The notes under the pieces are model-generated. The model had not been told where the DNA came from and searched no databases. It saw only the letters and a program-made list of their open reading frames with translations. Positions 51,029 to 60,822 of a stretch of DNA of 64,000 nucleotides are shown in pieces. A program made the position numbers and the translations under genes. Origin of the DNA: Paenibacillus phytorum (GTDB lineage Bacteria; Bacillota; Bacilli; Paenibacillales; NBRC-103111); NCBI RefSeq assembly GCF_013141715.1, contig NZ_WHOA01000237.1:1-64000 (forward strand), in the 5' to 3' direction. Each line of letters begins with the position of its first letter. The first letter of the stretch is position 1.

Positions 51029-54000
51029 TTAGTTTCCACCGACACGTGAAACGTCCCTCATATTCGCCTCGAAAGCAACCATGATCGCTTCTTGTTGGCT
51101 TAGTCCAGAGCGTTTCACCTTTTCGATGGCATCAAACATCCGTTTGTAGTCCTTCGGTATAACTTTCACGAACTTCCAAACGTACTCATCCCAGTGCTGA
51201 ATAACTTGGTGGGCAACGCTGCTATCCGTAAATGTGGCATGATGCTGAATCATCGTTTTCAGTTCGTTCATTTCATACGTTTCTTCCAGCTGCTCTAGGT
51301 AAACCATTTCTTTGTTCACCTTACTTGAGAAGTCCCCCTTCTCATCCAGCACATAAGCGATACCGCCTGACATACCTGCTGCGAAGTTGCGTCCCGTAGA
51401 ACCGAGAACAACAACACGGCCGCCCGTCATGTATTCACAACCATGGTCGCCTACACCTTCGACAACCGCTCGCACGCCGCTGTTTCTAACGCAGAAACGC
51501 TCGCCTGCAATACCACGGATGTAAGCATCCCCGTCGGTTGCGCCATAGAACGCGGTATTTCCAATAATCACGTTGTCTTCGGGAACAAAGTGCGATTGAC
51601 TGGAAGGGAAGATTGCCAGCTTACCACCGGATAATCCTTTACCAACGTAGTCATTTGCATCGCCTTCCAGCGAAAGCGTGATCCCTTTCGGTACGAAAGC
51701 ACCGAAGCTTTGTCCAGCAGACCCATTAAAGTGGAGGCGGATGGTATCGTGAGGTAAGCCGTCCACGCCGTGACGACGTGTAACTTCACTACCTACAATC
51801 GTTCCGACAACACGGTTAACGTTCGTAATTGGCAGGATGGCATGCACATGCTCCTTGCGTTCAATAGCAGGCTCACAAATAGCGAGCAGCTTCGTTACGT
51901 CCAATGAGCGATCCAAACCATGATCCTGCGCCATTTGGCAGAAACGGCCCACATCCTCGCCCATCTCTGGTTGGTGCAGAAGCGGCGATAAGTCGACGCC
52001 CTTAGCTTTCCAATGCTCGACAGCTTGCTTAGACTCAAGCACATCTGTACGGCCGACCATCTCTTCAATGGTGCGGAAGCCAAGTTCAGCCATCATCTCA
52101 CGCACATCCTGCGCGATGAAGGTCATGAAATTCACCACATGCTGCGGGTCCCCGGCAAATTTCTTGCGAAGCTCCGGATTTTGCGTAGCAACCCCAACCG
52201 GACAGGTATCCAGATGGCACACGCGCATCATCACGCAGCCAATTGTAATGAGCGGAGTTGTAGCGAAGCCGAACTCCTCAGCCCCGAGCAGGGCAGCTAC
52301 GACAACGTCGCGCCCCGTCATCAGCTTGCCGTCTGTCTCGACGACGATACGGCTGCGCAGGTTGTTGAGCACGAGCGTCTGATGCGTCTCCGCCAGACCG
52401 AGCTCCCACGGCAGTCCCGCGTGACGAATACTCGTCTGCGGCGACGCGCCTGTTCCTCCGTCGTAGCCGGAGATCAGGACAACGTCCGCTTTCCCTTTGG
52501 CTACGCCGGCAGCGATGGTGCCAACACCGACTTCGGATACCAGCTTCACGCTGATCCGTGCCCGCGGGTTGGCATTCTTGAGATCGTGGATCAGCTCAGC
52601 TAGATCCTCGATCGAATAAATATCGTGATGCGGCGGCGGCGAGATTAAGCCTACGCCTGGCGTAACGCCGCGAACCTCGGCCACCCATGGGTACACCTTG
52701 GTTCCCGGGAGCTGACCGCCCTCGCCGGGCTTCGCGCCCTGCGCCATCTTGATCTGAATCTCGTCAGCATTGACGAGATAGTGGCTTGTGACGCCGAAGC
52801 GGCCGGACGCCACCTGCTTGATTGCGCTGCGGCGAAGGTCGCCGTTCGCATCCGGCGTGAAGCGCTCAGGATGCTCGCCGCCCTCGCCGGTGTTGCTCTT
52901 GCCGCCGATGCGATTCATCGCAATCGCAATCGTTTCATGCGCTTCTTTACTGATGGAGCCGTAGGACATGGCTCCGGTCTTGAAGCGCTTGAAGATCGAC
53001 TCGATCGGCTCCACTTCTTCGATCGGGATCGGTTGTCGGCCTTCCTTGAAGCTCAGAAGCCCGCGCAAAGCCATATATTTCTCATCCTCACGTTTGATGA
53101 GCTTCGAGAAATTCTTATACATCGCGTAGTTGTTCGTACGAACGGCTGATTGTAGGGCATGCACCGTTTCTGGTGTGTAGAGATGATCTTCTCCATCTCT
53201 GCGCCACTGCAAATCACCACCGGTGTCCAGCACCTTATCGCGTCCCTCTTGCTCAGAGAAAGCGCGGTTGTGGCGGATCAGAGCTTCCTTAGCCACAATA
53301 TCGATGCCAATCCCGCCAACAGGTGTGTGTGTCCATGTGAAATATGAATCGATGAGCTCTTGGCTAAGTCCAATCGCTTCGAAAATTTGCGCCCCACGAT
53401 AACTCTGGATCGTGGAGATGCCCATTTTCGCCAGGACTTTAACAACGCCTTTCGTCACTGCTTTAATGTAGTTATACGTCGCTTTTTCAATATCAACGCC
53501 AACAAGCTGTTTGCGCGCTATCATGTCGTCTAACGTTTCCAACGCGAGATATGGATTAATGGCCCCTGCGCCATAACCGAGCAGCAAAGCAAAATGGTGC
53601 ACTTCACGCGGTTCGCCCGACTCTACAAGCAAGCTAACTTTGGTCCGTGTGCCTTGGCGAATCAAATGGTGATGGAGACCCGAAGTCGCAAGCAGCGCCG
53701 GAATCGGTGCCTTACGGCTATCCACACCGCGGTCAGAAAGAATGAATAGCGAAGCGCCTTCCACAATGGCTTGATCAGCTGCAGCATAAAGGGCTTGCAT
53801 AGCACTTTCCAGACCCTCTGTGCCTTCAGCCGCCTCGAATAGCGTAGGCAAGGTAACTGTTTTGAAGCCATCGCGCTTGATATGACGGAGCTTAGCCAGT
53901 TCTTCATTGGAGAGGAATGGCGATTTCAAACGTATTTGTCGACAGCTCTCCGGTTCAGGGTTAATCAGGTTGCGCTCAGGACCGATTGTAGTGCCTTGAG

Positions 54001-55621
54001 CTGTAATAATTTCTTCGAAATTCGCATCGATCGGCGGGTTGGTAACCTGCGCAAACAATTGCTTAAAATAGTTATATAGGAGCTGCGGTCGATCGGAAAG
54101 CACGGCAAGCGGTGCATCCGTACCCATTGAACCAATGGGGTCTACACCCGTTTTGGCCATTGGCTCTAGAGTCTTACGCAGTTGTTCGAAGGTATAGCCA
54201 AATGCATGCTGACGCTGAAGTACCGTGTCATGGTCGGAACCGAGCACGATTGGCGCATCTTCCAAGTCTTCAAGGGAAACAAGGTGCTCGTTCAGCCAAT
54301 CACGGTAAGGCTGTTCACCAGCGATGCGGCTTTTGATTTCCTCATCGGTCACGATGCGTCCTTCTATCGTATCAACAAGCAGCATACGACCCGGTCTGAG
54401 ACGATCTTTGTACAAAATACGCTCGGGCTCAATATCCAAGACACCTACTTCAGAAGCCAGAACAATGAAATCATCGGTAGTTACATAGTAACGCGATGGA
54501 CGCAAGCCATTACGGTCAAGGATTGCTCCAATTTGACTGCCATCTGTGAAAGCAATCGCTGCTGGACCATCCCACGGCTCCATAAGTGTACTGTGGTACT
54601 CGTAGAAAGCCTTCTTCTCATCATCCATCGTTTCGTGTTTGGACCAAGGTTCTGGCACCATCATCATCGCTGCATGCGGCAGCGAACGTCCAGAAAGCAT
54701 GAGGAATTCTAAGGTATTATCAAACATTTGTGAATCGGAGCCATCGGTATCAATAACAGGAAGAATGCGTTTGAAATCTTCGCCGAATAATTCGGTTTCG
54801 CACATAGCCTGACGGGCATGCATCCAGTTCACATTGCCGCGCAGGGTATTAATTTCACCATTATGAATCAAATAGCGGTACGGATGTGCACGTTCCCAGC
54901 TCGGGAATGTGTTCGTACTAAAGCGGGAGTGAACGAGTGCGAGTGCGGAGTCTACTTTCTCATCTTGCAATTCAATGTAATAAGCGTCTACTTGCTCAGG
55001 CGTTAACATTCCTTTATATACAATCGTTCTGCTAGACAAGCTAGAATAGTAAAATTGCGATTCACTGTGAGATAATTTAATAGCGTTTTCAGACAGCTTA
55101 CGAATCATATATAGCTTACGCTCAAAATCCAAGTTGCTCGAAACATCTTCACTTTGACCGATAAAGACTTGGCGCACAAACGGCTCTGCTGACTTGGCGG
55201 AATCTCCCAAAGAACTGTTGTCCGTTGGAACGGTTCTCCATCCGAGGAATTGCTGCCCTTCTTGTTTGACAATTCGCTCAATTATACTCTCACATGCTTG
55301 ACGTGCCTCCAAATCCTGAGGTAAATAGACCATACCGACACCATAGCTGCCAGCAGCAGGGAGCTTTATATTCTCCACCACACAAGCGGACTGAAGATAC
55401 GTATCCGGGATTTGCATCAATAAGCCTGCCCCGTCACCCGTATTCGTTTCACTGCCTTGACCACCGCGATGATCTAAATTACAAAGGACACGAAGCGCCT
55501 GCTTGACGATTTCATGTGATTTGACGCCCTTGATATTGGCAACAAAGCCAATACCGCACGCATCATGCTCAAACCCCGGATCGTACAATCCCTGTTTGGG
55601 AGGTAATCCAATTTTAGTCAT
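51029..55621 (-). CDS. gltB: Glutamate synthase large subunit GltB
   Basis: A 1530-residue alpha subunit that makes glutamate from glutamine and 2-oxoglutarate. The start at 55621 (MTKIGLPPKQGLYDPGFEHDA) leaves a 21-residue propeptide before the catalytic Cys of CGIGFVANIKG, the amidotransferase nucleophile. The FMN/synthase domain has KPGEGGQLPG and SGYDGGTGASP; the Fe-S cluster motif is CVMMRVCHLDTCPVG; the C-terminal GXGXG beta-helix domain (GDGAYIRGIAGERF-like) is complete. With gltD it forms the main ammonium assimilation route beside glutamine synthetase. Confidence 0.97.
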   Translation of the reverse strand: MTKIGLPPKQGLYDPGFEHDACGIGFVANIKGVKSHEIVKQALRVLCNLDHRGGQGSETNTGDGAGLLMQIPDTYLQSACVVENIKLPAAGSYGVGMVYLPQDLEARQACESIIERIVKQEGQQFLGWRTVPTDNSSLGDSAKSAEPFVRQVFIGQSEDVSSNLDFERKLYMIRKLSENAIKLSHSESQFYYSSLSSRTIVYKGMLTPEQVDAYYIELQDEKVDSALALVHSRFSTNTFPSWERAHPYRYLIHNGEINTLRGNVNWMHARQAMCETELFGEDFKRILPVIDTDGSDSQMFDNTLEFLMLSGRSLPHAAMMMVPEPWSKHETMDDEKKAFYEYHSTLMEPWDGPAAIAFTDGSQIGAILDRNGLRPSRYYVTTDDFIVLASEVGVLDIEPERILYKDRLRPGRMLLVDTIEGRIVTDEEIKSRIAGEQPYRDWLNEHLVSLEDLEDAPIVLGSDHDTVLQRQHAFGYTFEQLRKTLEPMAKTGVDPIGSMGTDAPLAVLSDRPQLLYNYFKQLFAQVTNPPIDANFEEIITAQGTTIGPERNLINPEPESCRQIRLKSPFLSNEELAKLRHIKRDGFKTVTLPTLFEAAEGTEGLESAMQALYAAADQAIVEGASLFILSDRGVDSRKAPIPALLATSGLHHHLIRQGTRTKVSLLVESGEPREVHHFALLLGYGAGAINPYLALETLDDMIARKQLVGVDIEKATYNYIKAVTKGVVKVLAKMGISTIQSYRGAQIFEAIGLSQELIDSYFTWTHTPVGGIGIDIVAKEALIRHNRAFSEQEGRDKVLDTGGDLQWRRDGEDHLYTPETVHALQSAVRTNNYAMYKNFSKLIKREDEKYMALRGLLSFKEGRQPIPIEEVEPIESIFKRFKTGAMSYGSISKEAHETIAIAMNRIGGKSNTGEGGEHPERFTPDANGDLRRSAIKQVASGRFGVTSHYLVNADEIQIKMAQGAKPGEGGQLPGTKVYPWVAEVRGVTPGVGLISPPPHHDIYSIEDLAELIHDLKNANPRARISVKLVSEVGVGTIAAGVAKGKADVVLISGYDGGTGASPQTSIRHAGLPWELGLAETHQTLVLNNLRSRIVVETDGKLMTGRDVVVAALLGAEEFGFATTPLITIGCVMMRVCHLDTCPVGVATQNPELRKKFAGDPQHVVNFMTFIAQDVREMMAELGFRTIEEMVGRTDVLESKQAVEHWKAKGVDLSPLLHQPEMGEDVGRFCQMAQDHGLDRSLDVTKLLAICEPAIERKEHVHAILPITNVNRVVGTIVGSEVTRRHGVDGLPHDTIRLHFNGSAGQSFGAFVPKGITLSLEGDANDYVGKGLSGGKLAIFPSSQSHFVPEDNVIIGNTAFYGATDGDAYIRGIAGERFCVRNSGVRAVVEGVGDHGCEYMTGGRVVVLGSTGRNFAAGMSGGIAYVLDEKGDFSSKVNKEMVYLEQLEETYEMNELKTMIQHHATFTDSSVAHQVIQHWDEYVWKFVKVIPKDYKRMFDAIEKVKRSGLSQQEAIMVAFEANMRDVSRVGGN

Positions 55622-55773
55622 GTTGTGAACCTTTCTTCCCTCGTTTTTGGTTGTACTCTTCGTCCTTGCCCGGACGATGGAGTCGTTTACCCTTGGACGC
55701 ACGCGTTAAAGCGCTAAAAAGTGATGACACGCGAATGCCTATTCCACCTAAACCAAGCTAATTAATTAGATGA

Positions 55774-55788
55774 AATATTCTCAATATT
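55774..55788. promoter_or_regulatory. Palindrome AATATT-CTC-AATATT upstream of gltB
   Basis: A perfect 6-3-6 inverted repeat about 155 bases upstream of the gltB start, in an A/T-rich stretch with TATAAT-like words. It may be a regulator site (glt operons are commonly controlled by LysR-type GltC or TnrA), but it does not match those consensus sites well. Confidence 0.35.
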
Positions 55789-55837
55789 TTTTATATTATA
55801 TTAACACTTGATATCTTATAGTTCAATTCAAAAATAA

Positions 55838-56440
55838 TTAATATGAAAAGGTTTTCATTTTAATAGATTCCAGCGTGAAAATCGCAATGCCTGCACACTC
55901 CCTTAACGTATAGTACGTCAATGAAAGCGGACGAATCTGAACCGGCTCGACCGTTGATGTAATCCCCAGACTTCTCGCCATCAGAGATGCCCGATAAGCA
56001 TGGAAGCCATGCGTTACAATCACCGCTGTCCGATATCCTTTTTCCATCATAATCGCCTGACTGTTCTGTAAATTCTCCATAGTGCTTCGTGACTTCTCCT
56101 CTAAAAGGATAGCCCGCTCCGGTACTCCTTTCTCCATTAAATAACGTTTCATCGTTTCAGCTTCAGAGGGTTCACTGCCGCCTATCCCCCCACTGGCAAT
56201 AATATTCGGAGCTAATCCGCTGCTGTAAGCCTCCACCGCAATATCCAATCGTTCACGTAAAGCCGGACTCGGCTTGCCATCCCATACCGCAGCGCCTAGA
56301 ATAATGATACAATCACTAGGAGTTCCATGGGAATGTTTCCAAGTATAGTTAACTTTCCAACTCATGAAAGAAAAGTAAAACAGGATGATTAGGAACAAAG
56401 CGACGAGTATCCAAAGCCAAGTTTTGAGTTTCTTTTTCAT
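55838..56440 (-). CDS. YdcF family protein (DUF218)
   Basis: A 200-residue protein with one N-terminal membrane helix (about 8-27) and a DUF218 domain: CIIILGAAVWDGKPSPALRERLD, SGGIGGSEPSEAETMKRYL, EEKSRSTMENLQNS and VTHGFHAYRA. The conserved acidic, Ser/Thr and His residues of the family are kept. Relatives such as SanA/YdcF are linked to envelope integrity; the biochemical role is unknown. Confidence 0.88.
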   Translation of the reverse strand: MKKKLKTWLWILVALFLIILFYFSFMSWKVNYTWKHSHGTPSDCIIILGAAVWDGKPSPALRERLDIAVEAYSSGLAPNIIASGGIGGSEPSEAETMKRYLMEKGVPERAILLEEKSRSTMENLQNSQAIMMEKGYRTAVIVTHGFHAYRASLMARSLGITSTVEPVQIRPLSLTYYTLRECAGIAIFTLESIKMKTFSY

Positions 56441-56539
56441 AGGCCCATGATAGCAAACTTTCTATGTTTCATGCTATGATAGCTTATACCGCTGCAATGA
56501 ACATACATCCAGATTCCACAGCCTAGGAGGAACTCTGTT

Positions 56540-57517
56540 TTGAGTATACAGCATACTTTTTCAACCGGAACGATCTGGGAGCCTCTTTATCAATGGCAAA
56601 TGAAGGCCCATCCGATTGAAGTTGAGCTTTTCCGGTCGCAGCCGGTTCGCCGTCTGAAGTTTCTGCATCACTTCGGGGCATCTGCGCTTTTTTCACCGAT
56701 GACACATTCCCGTTTTGAACATACCGTAGGCGTCTGGTCATTGATGGCTCACTTTTGCCCAGATGATCCTCATCTGCGTATTGCTGCGCTTTTACATGAT
56801 ATTGGACACTTGCCTTTCTCCCATGCGGTTGAGAGAACACTTGGGTACGATCATCATCAGCAGACTGAGCAATTAATTAAGCGCGGCGTCGTTGCTAATA
56901 TTCTCATCAAGCACGGCATTTCGCCACCGTCGATTGTGGATATTTTGAATCAAGACAGCCCTCTTACGAATAAAACAACGCTGCTCGGGCTCGATCATCT
57001 TGATAGCTTTCTAAGAGATACTTATTATGCCGGACAACAAGTACGACCACCCTCTGAGATTGTCAAAGGGCTTCGCTTACGCGGTCATTATGTGGAAGCT
57101 GACGAAGATACGGCTGCTGCGCTCGTTCATGCGGTTGTCGAGGACCACCGACTCTTTCTGAACCCACAGTTCCTTGCGATGGATGCTCTGCTGGCTAAGG
57201 CCGCTGCTCATCACTGCGAGTCGAATCCCGGCATGAAGGAACGTATCCCTTCCCTTATGGATCACGAATTGATCCAGGAGCTTTTGCAGAGCAATAATGC
57301 GACTTCCAGGGAAATCATCCATGTACTGATGTACGAGCCCCAACGGATTCAAATCACTGGGGAGCCTGTTCCAGGCAGTATTGAAGTCAAAATTCGAAAA
57401 CCATACAAGAAACAACCACTGATCGGCGATAAGCTCGCTTCAGAAGCAAGCTTTCAATCTGCTGTCAAACTGGCAGAGCTCGATAGCATGACAGCCACTT
57501 ACTTTTTCACCATATAA
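56540..57517 (+). CDS. HD-domain phosphohydrolase
   Basis: A 325-residue protein with an HD domain: SRFEHTVGVW, then ALLHDIGHLPFSHAVERTLG and LLGLDHLDSF, giving H...HD...D metal ligands. It resembles the YwfO-like dNTP triphosphohydrolase relatives. AGGAGG precedes the TTG start. The neighbour is thymidine kinase, so a nucleotide-pool role is possible but unproven. Confidence 0.85.
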   Translation: MSIQHTFSTGTIWEPLYQWQMKAHPIEVELFRSQPVRRLKFLHHFGASALFSPMTHSRFEHTVGVWSLMAHFCPDDPHLRIAALLHDIGHLPFSHAVERTLGYDHHQQTEQLIKRGVVANILIKHGISPPSIVDILNQDSPLTNKTTLLGLDHLDSFLRDTYYAGQQVRPPSEIVKGLRLRGHYVEADEDTAAALVHAVVEDHRLFLNPQFLAMDALLAKAAAHHCESNPGMKERIPSLMDHELIQELLQSNNATSREIIHVLMYEPQRIQITGEPVPGSIEVKIRKPYKKQPLIGDKLASEASFQSAVKLAELDSMTATYFFTI

Positions 57518-57557
57518 TACTTACATTTATTACATCCGCAGAGGGGAATGGCCCAGT

Positions 57558-58133
57558 TTGGCAAAATTGTATTTCCGTTATGGCACAATGAACAGTGGTA
57601 AATCAATCGAAGTTTTACGAGTCGCTCACAATTATGAAGAACAAGGAAAAAAAGTACTGCTCCTCACGTCCGTCGTAGATGATCGTTTTGGGGTTGGCAA
57701 AGTTGTCTCCAGAATCGGCATGCAAAAGGTCGCTACCGTGGTGGACAAGGACTTGGATATGATTGCACTCGCGAGCACAGAACGCCCAAACTGCATTTTG
57801 GTTGACGAAGCGCAGTTTTTGAATAAAGAGCAGGTTGCTCAATTAATTGAAATTGTGGACGAAATGGATATTCCCGTTATTGCTTATGGGCTCAGGGCTG
57901 ATTTCATGGGGCAATTATTCGAAGGAAGCGATGCCTTATTAGCTGTTGCTGACACGATTGAGGAGATCAAAACCGTCTGCTGGTATTGCGACAAAAAAGC
58001 GATTATGAATATGCGCTGCAAAGACGGGGAGCCGATCTTCCACGGCGAACAGATTCAAATTGGCGGTAATGAAAGCTATGTACCTGTGTGTCGTAAATGT
58101 TATGCATCTAAGCGGAAGTCTTCACAAATTTAA
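57558..58133 (+). CDS. tdk: Thymidine kinase
   Basis: A 191-residue type II thymidine kinase. The P-loop is GTMNSGKS, LVDEAQFL is the Walker B/lasso region, and four zinc cysteines are in CWYCDKK and CRKCYA. The TTG start has GAGGGGA upstream. It salvages thymidine to dTMP. Confidence 0.95.
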   Translation: MAKLYFRYGTMNSGKSIEVLRVAHNYEEQGKKVLLLTSVVDDRFGVGKVVSRIGMQKVATVVDKDLDMIALASTERPNCILVDEAQFLNKEQVAQLIEIVDEMDIPVIAYGLRADFMGQLFEGSDALLAVADTIEEIKTVCWYCDKKAIMNMRCKDGEPIFHGEQIQIGGNESYVPVCRKCYASKRKSSQI

Positions 58134-58190
58134 AGGCTATACCTGCCTATAGGTCACAAAGATATGGTTTTATTAAGAAAGGTGAGTTCC

Positions 58191-59372
58191 TTGCGAAAAA
58201 AACGGATTTTGCTCTTATCCGAGGGCTTCGGGAAAGGTCATACGCAAGCGGCTCATGCGCTTTCAGTGGAGCTAAGACAAAGCTCATCTGAAATTATCAC
58301 ACGTGTGATCGAGCTTGGCGCTTTTTTGCATCCTACCTTGGCACCTTGGATCTTTTCGGCATACCGCCGCACGGTTACATCACAACCCAAACTCTATGGT
58401 ATGCTTTACCGTAATCAATATGAAAAGTCGCCTAACCGCGTTGCAGCGCTTTTTCTGCATCGTATTTTCTACTCCCAAACGAAGGCAATCATCAAGCAGC
58501 TAAAACCAGATATCATCGTTTGCACACATCCTTTTCCGAGCATCATTGTCTCTCGTCTGAAAAGAGCTGGACTTGCTGTTCCACTCTTCACCGTCATCAC
58601 CGATTATGACATACATGGCACGTGGATTGATCCAGCAGTGGACAAATATTTGGTTTCGACACCATTGGTGAGAGAACGCTTGATAGGCCGCGGCGTGCCG
58701 GAAACGCATGTCGAAGTCACGGGGATTCCTGTGCATCCTAATTTCCGGTTGGAACATAGCAAAGAGCAGATTCGCCAAGAATTTGGTCTAAAAGCAATGC
58801 CCACTGTTATGGTCATGGGCGGCGGTTGGGGAGTATTTAAAAAGGAAGAAAAGGAAGAACTGCTGACGTACTTGGCAAGTTGGAGCAAGGATATCCAGCT
58901 TCTAATCTGCCTGGGGACGAATGAAAAAGCACGTCAACAACTACTCGAGGAAGACGTGTTCCGGCAGCCTAACGTACATTTAATCGGTTATACAAGCGAG
59001 ATTAACAAGCTGATGGACATCTCCGATCTGCTCATTACGAAGCCGGGCGGAATGACTTGTACAGAAGCGATGGCCAAAGGCATTCCAATGCTGTTCTACA
59101 GCCCAATTCCAGGTCAAGAAGAGAAGAACTGCGACTATTTTCAAGAACAGGGTTATGGCCAGAAAATTATTTCGTTAGAGATGATAGACCACTGGTTCAA
59201 ATTACTGCTTGAACAGTATCCCGAGCTTGTGAAACGTAGAACAGACATCCGCAACCATCAAAAATATACGGCACAAGACTGCTCCACAGCCATCATGCAA
59301 TACTTAAAGTTATCGGAGAAGCGCCCCTATATGCAGGCATCAACAACAACACCGCTCATACAATGGTATTAA
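58191..59372 (+). CDS. UgtP/MGDG synthase-like glycosyltransferase
   Basis: A 393-residue GT28-family enzyme. N-terminal RILLLSEGFGKGHTQAAHAL is the acceptor-side motif of processive diacylglycerol glucosyltransferases; ADIIVCTHPFP-like CTHPFPSIIVSRL, TVITDYDIHGTWIDP, GGGWGVFK and ITKPGGMTCTEAMAKGIPMLFYSPIPGQEEKN complete the two Rossmann domains. I prefer TTG 58191, six bases after AAGGTG; an ATG at 58164 adds nine residues. It probably makes glucosyldiacylglycerol for lipid or lipoteichoic acid anchors. Confidence 0.88.
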   Translation: MRKKRILLLSEGFGKGHTQAAHALSVELRQSSSEIITRVIELGAFLHPTLAPWIFSAYRRTVTSQPKLYGMLYRNQYEKSPNRVAALFLHRIFYSQTKAIIKQLKPDIIVCTHPFPSIIVSRLKRAGLAVPLFTVITDYDIHGTWIDPAVDKYLVSTPLVRERLIGRGVPETHVEVTGIPVHPNFRLEHSKEQIRQEFGLKAMPTVMVMGGGWGVFKKEEKEELLTYLASWSKDIQLLICLGTNEKARQQLLEEDVFRQPNVHLIGYTSEINKLMDISDLLITKPGGMTCTEAMAKGIPMLFYSPIPGQEEKNCDYFQEQGYGQKIISLEMIDHWFKLLLEQYPELVKRRTDIRNHQKYTAQDCSTAIMQYLKLSEKRPYMQASTTTPLIQWY

Positions 59373-59396
59373 CCATGTATAGGGCGGTGTTTTATT

Positions 59397-59894
59397 ATGG
59401 ATCCCCTTCACCGATTCGGCAAGCAGTTCATCTTCGCTTATTTGCTTATCTGGTTCGTCGGCAGCCTCTGGATGATGGCTGTGCTGGGCAGCGGCTCAGT
59501 TCAGGGGAAACTCCTCGGTGTCGACGTATATTTGTATCACGAGTATGCGTGCTTTGGATTTGCGGGAGCTTTAGGCGGAGCGCTGTATGGACTGCGCATG
59601 TTTCATGAGCATTACCACGACCTCACCACACAGTGGGTGTACTGGTACCTGATGCGCCCGATACTATGCTTCGGATCAGCAATTATTACCATCGTCTTAT
59701 TCCAGAGCGGCATTCTGCTGCTGCAAGTTGGGGACTCGATGGCCGCTCGTATCAGTGTGGCGTTTCTTACCGGATATGGGTATGGGAAATTCATGGAGAA
59801 GATTCGTGCATTGACGAATACGTTTTTTAATGGAAACGGGAATGGGAACAATACCGGAAACGGTAGTAATGGCGGTGATCAGCCGAAGGCTTAA
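59397..59894 (+). CDS. Membrane protein of unknown function with Asn/Gly-rich tail
   Basis: A 165-residue protein with four predicted helices (about 10-30, 50-68, 85-105 and 112-130). It ends in a low-complexity tail (NGNGNGNNTGNGSNGG, about 143-158). GGGCGG precedes the ATG. It lies 24 bases after the glycosyltransferase gene, so the two may be co-transcribed. The family is not recognised. Confidence 0.75.
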   Translation: MDPLHRFGKQFIFAYLLIWFVGSLWMMAVLGSGSVQGKLLGVDVYLYHEYACFGFAGALGGALYGLRMFHEHYHDLTTQWVYWYLMRPILCFGSAIITIVLFQSGILLLQVGDSMAARISVAFLTGYGYGKFMEKIRALTNTFFNGNGNGNNTGNGSNGGDQPKA

Positions 59895-59908
59895 TAAGAT
59901 GGTGCAAA

Positions 59909-59941
59909 AAGGCATGTTGCCGCCGCAGCATGTCTTTTTTT
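59909..59941 (+). terminator. Terminator after the membrane-protein gene
   Basis: GGCATGTTGC-CGCC-GCAGCATGTC followed by eight Ts. Confidence 0.85.
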
Positions 59942-60047
59942 TGTTCAAAATAACCATTAGAGCTGATTCCAGCCAAATATATAATGAATTGGATTGGGTT
60001 ATTTGGAGATTATAATTTTGTCACCTACTTGTAAAAAGGAGAACACT

Positions 60048-60773
60048 ATGAGAATATTCCTGATTTTGTGTATTTGTCTATTTTTGATGCAACCTACTGC
60101 TAGTGCAACCCCTAAGAAAGATCGAGCTTATTATGAGACACGCGGAGAAATCGTTTGGGAAGTAAATACCGATGAAAAAGTCATTGCTCTAACGTTCGAC
60201 GATGGTCCTCACCCTGAGTACACAGCTCAGATCCTGGAACTGCTAAAACAGTACGAAGCTAAGGCCACCTTTTTCGTTGTTGGTAATAAAGTAAAGCTTT
60301 ATCCTGACGTTCTAAATCAAACCATACGCGAGGGCCATGAGATAGCTAATCATACATATAGCCACGCCTATTTAAGCAAAAAAAACAACATCAAAAAAGA
60401 AATTAATCAAACAGAGGAACTTATCTATGACACAACAGGAAAGCGGTGCCTATTGTTTCGCCCACCTGGTGGGTTTTATAACGAAAGGCTTGTAGCTACT
60501 GTCCGAGCAGAAGGGTATAAGATGATTATGTGGAGTTGGCAATTGGATACAAAGGATTGGAGTACACCAGGGGTCAACAAAATTGTAAATAGCGTATTAA
60601 AGAATGCGAAAAACGGAAATATTGTGTTATTTCATGACTATATTGAAGGTCCTACACAGACCATAGCAGCCTTGAAGATCATTTTGCCGGAATTAAAAAG
60701 CAGGGGATATCAGCTAGTTACCGTTTCTCAACTTCTAAACTATAACAAGGCTCTCCCGGCAAAAATTAATTAG
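60048..60773 (+). CDS. Polysaccharide deacetylase (NodB family), secreted
   Basis: A 241-residue protein with signal peptide (IFLILCICLFLMQPTASA, about 3-20). The NodB motifs are complete: TFDDGPHPEYT (motif 1), HEIANHTYSH (motif 2, metal His pair), RPPGGFYN (motif 3), WSWQLDTKDW (motif 4) and VLFHD (motif 5). It should remove acetyl groups from peptidoglycan or another wall glycan. The ATG at 60048 follows AAAAGGAG. Confidence 0.92.
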   Translation: MRIFLILCICLFLMQPTASATPKKDRAYYETRGEIVWEVNTDEKVIALTFDDGPHPEYTAQILELLKQYEAKATFFVVGNKVKLYPDVLNQTIREGHEIANHTYSHAYLSKKNNIKKEINQTEELIYDTTGKRCLLFRPPGGFYNERLVATVRAEGYKMIMWSWQLDTKDWSTPGVNKIVNSVLKNAKNGNIVLFHDYIEGPTQTIAALKIILPELKSRGYQLVTVSQLLNYNKALPAKIN

Positions 60774-60822
60774 ACATTGAAAGGTCCTAACTAAATAGAG
60801 ATTTGAAATGGAGTGCTTTTCG

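Noticed and set aside
52013..52603. 196-codon plus-strand ORF within gltB
   Set aside because: It is antisense to highly conserved gltB sequence in a GC-rich stretch, a typical shadow ORF.
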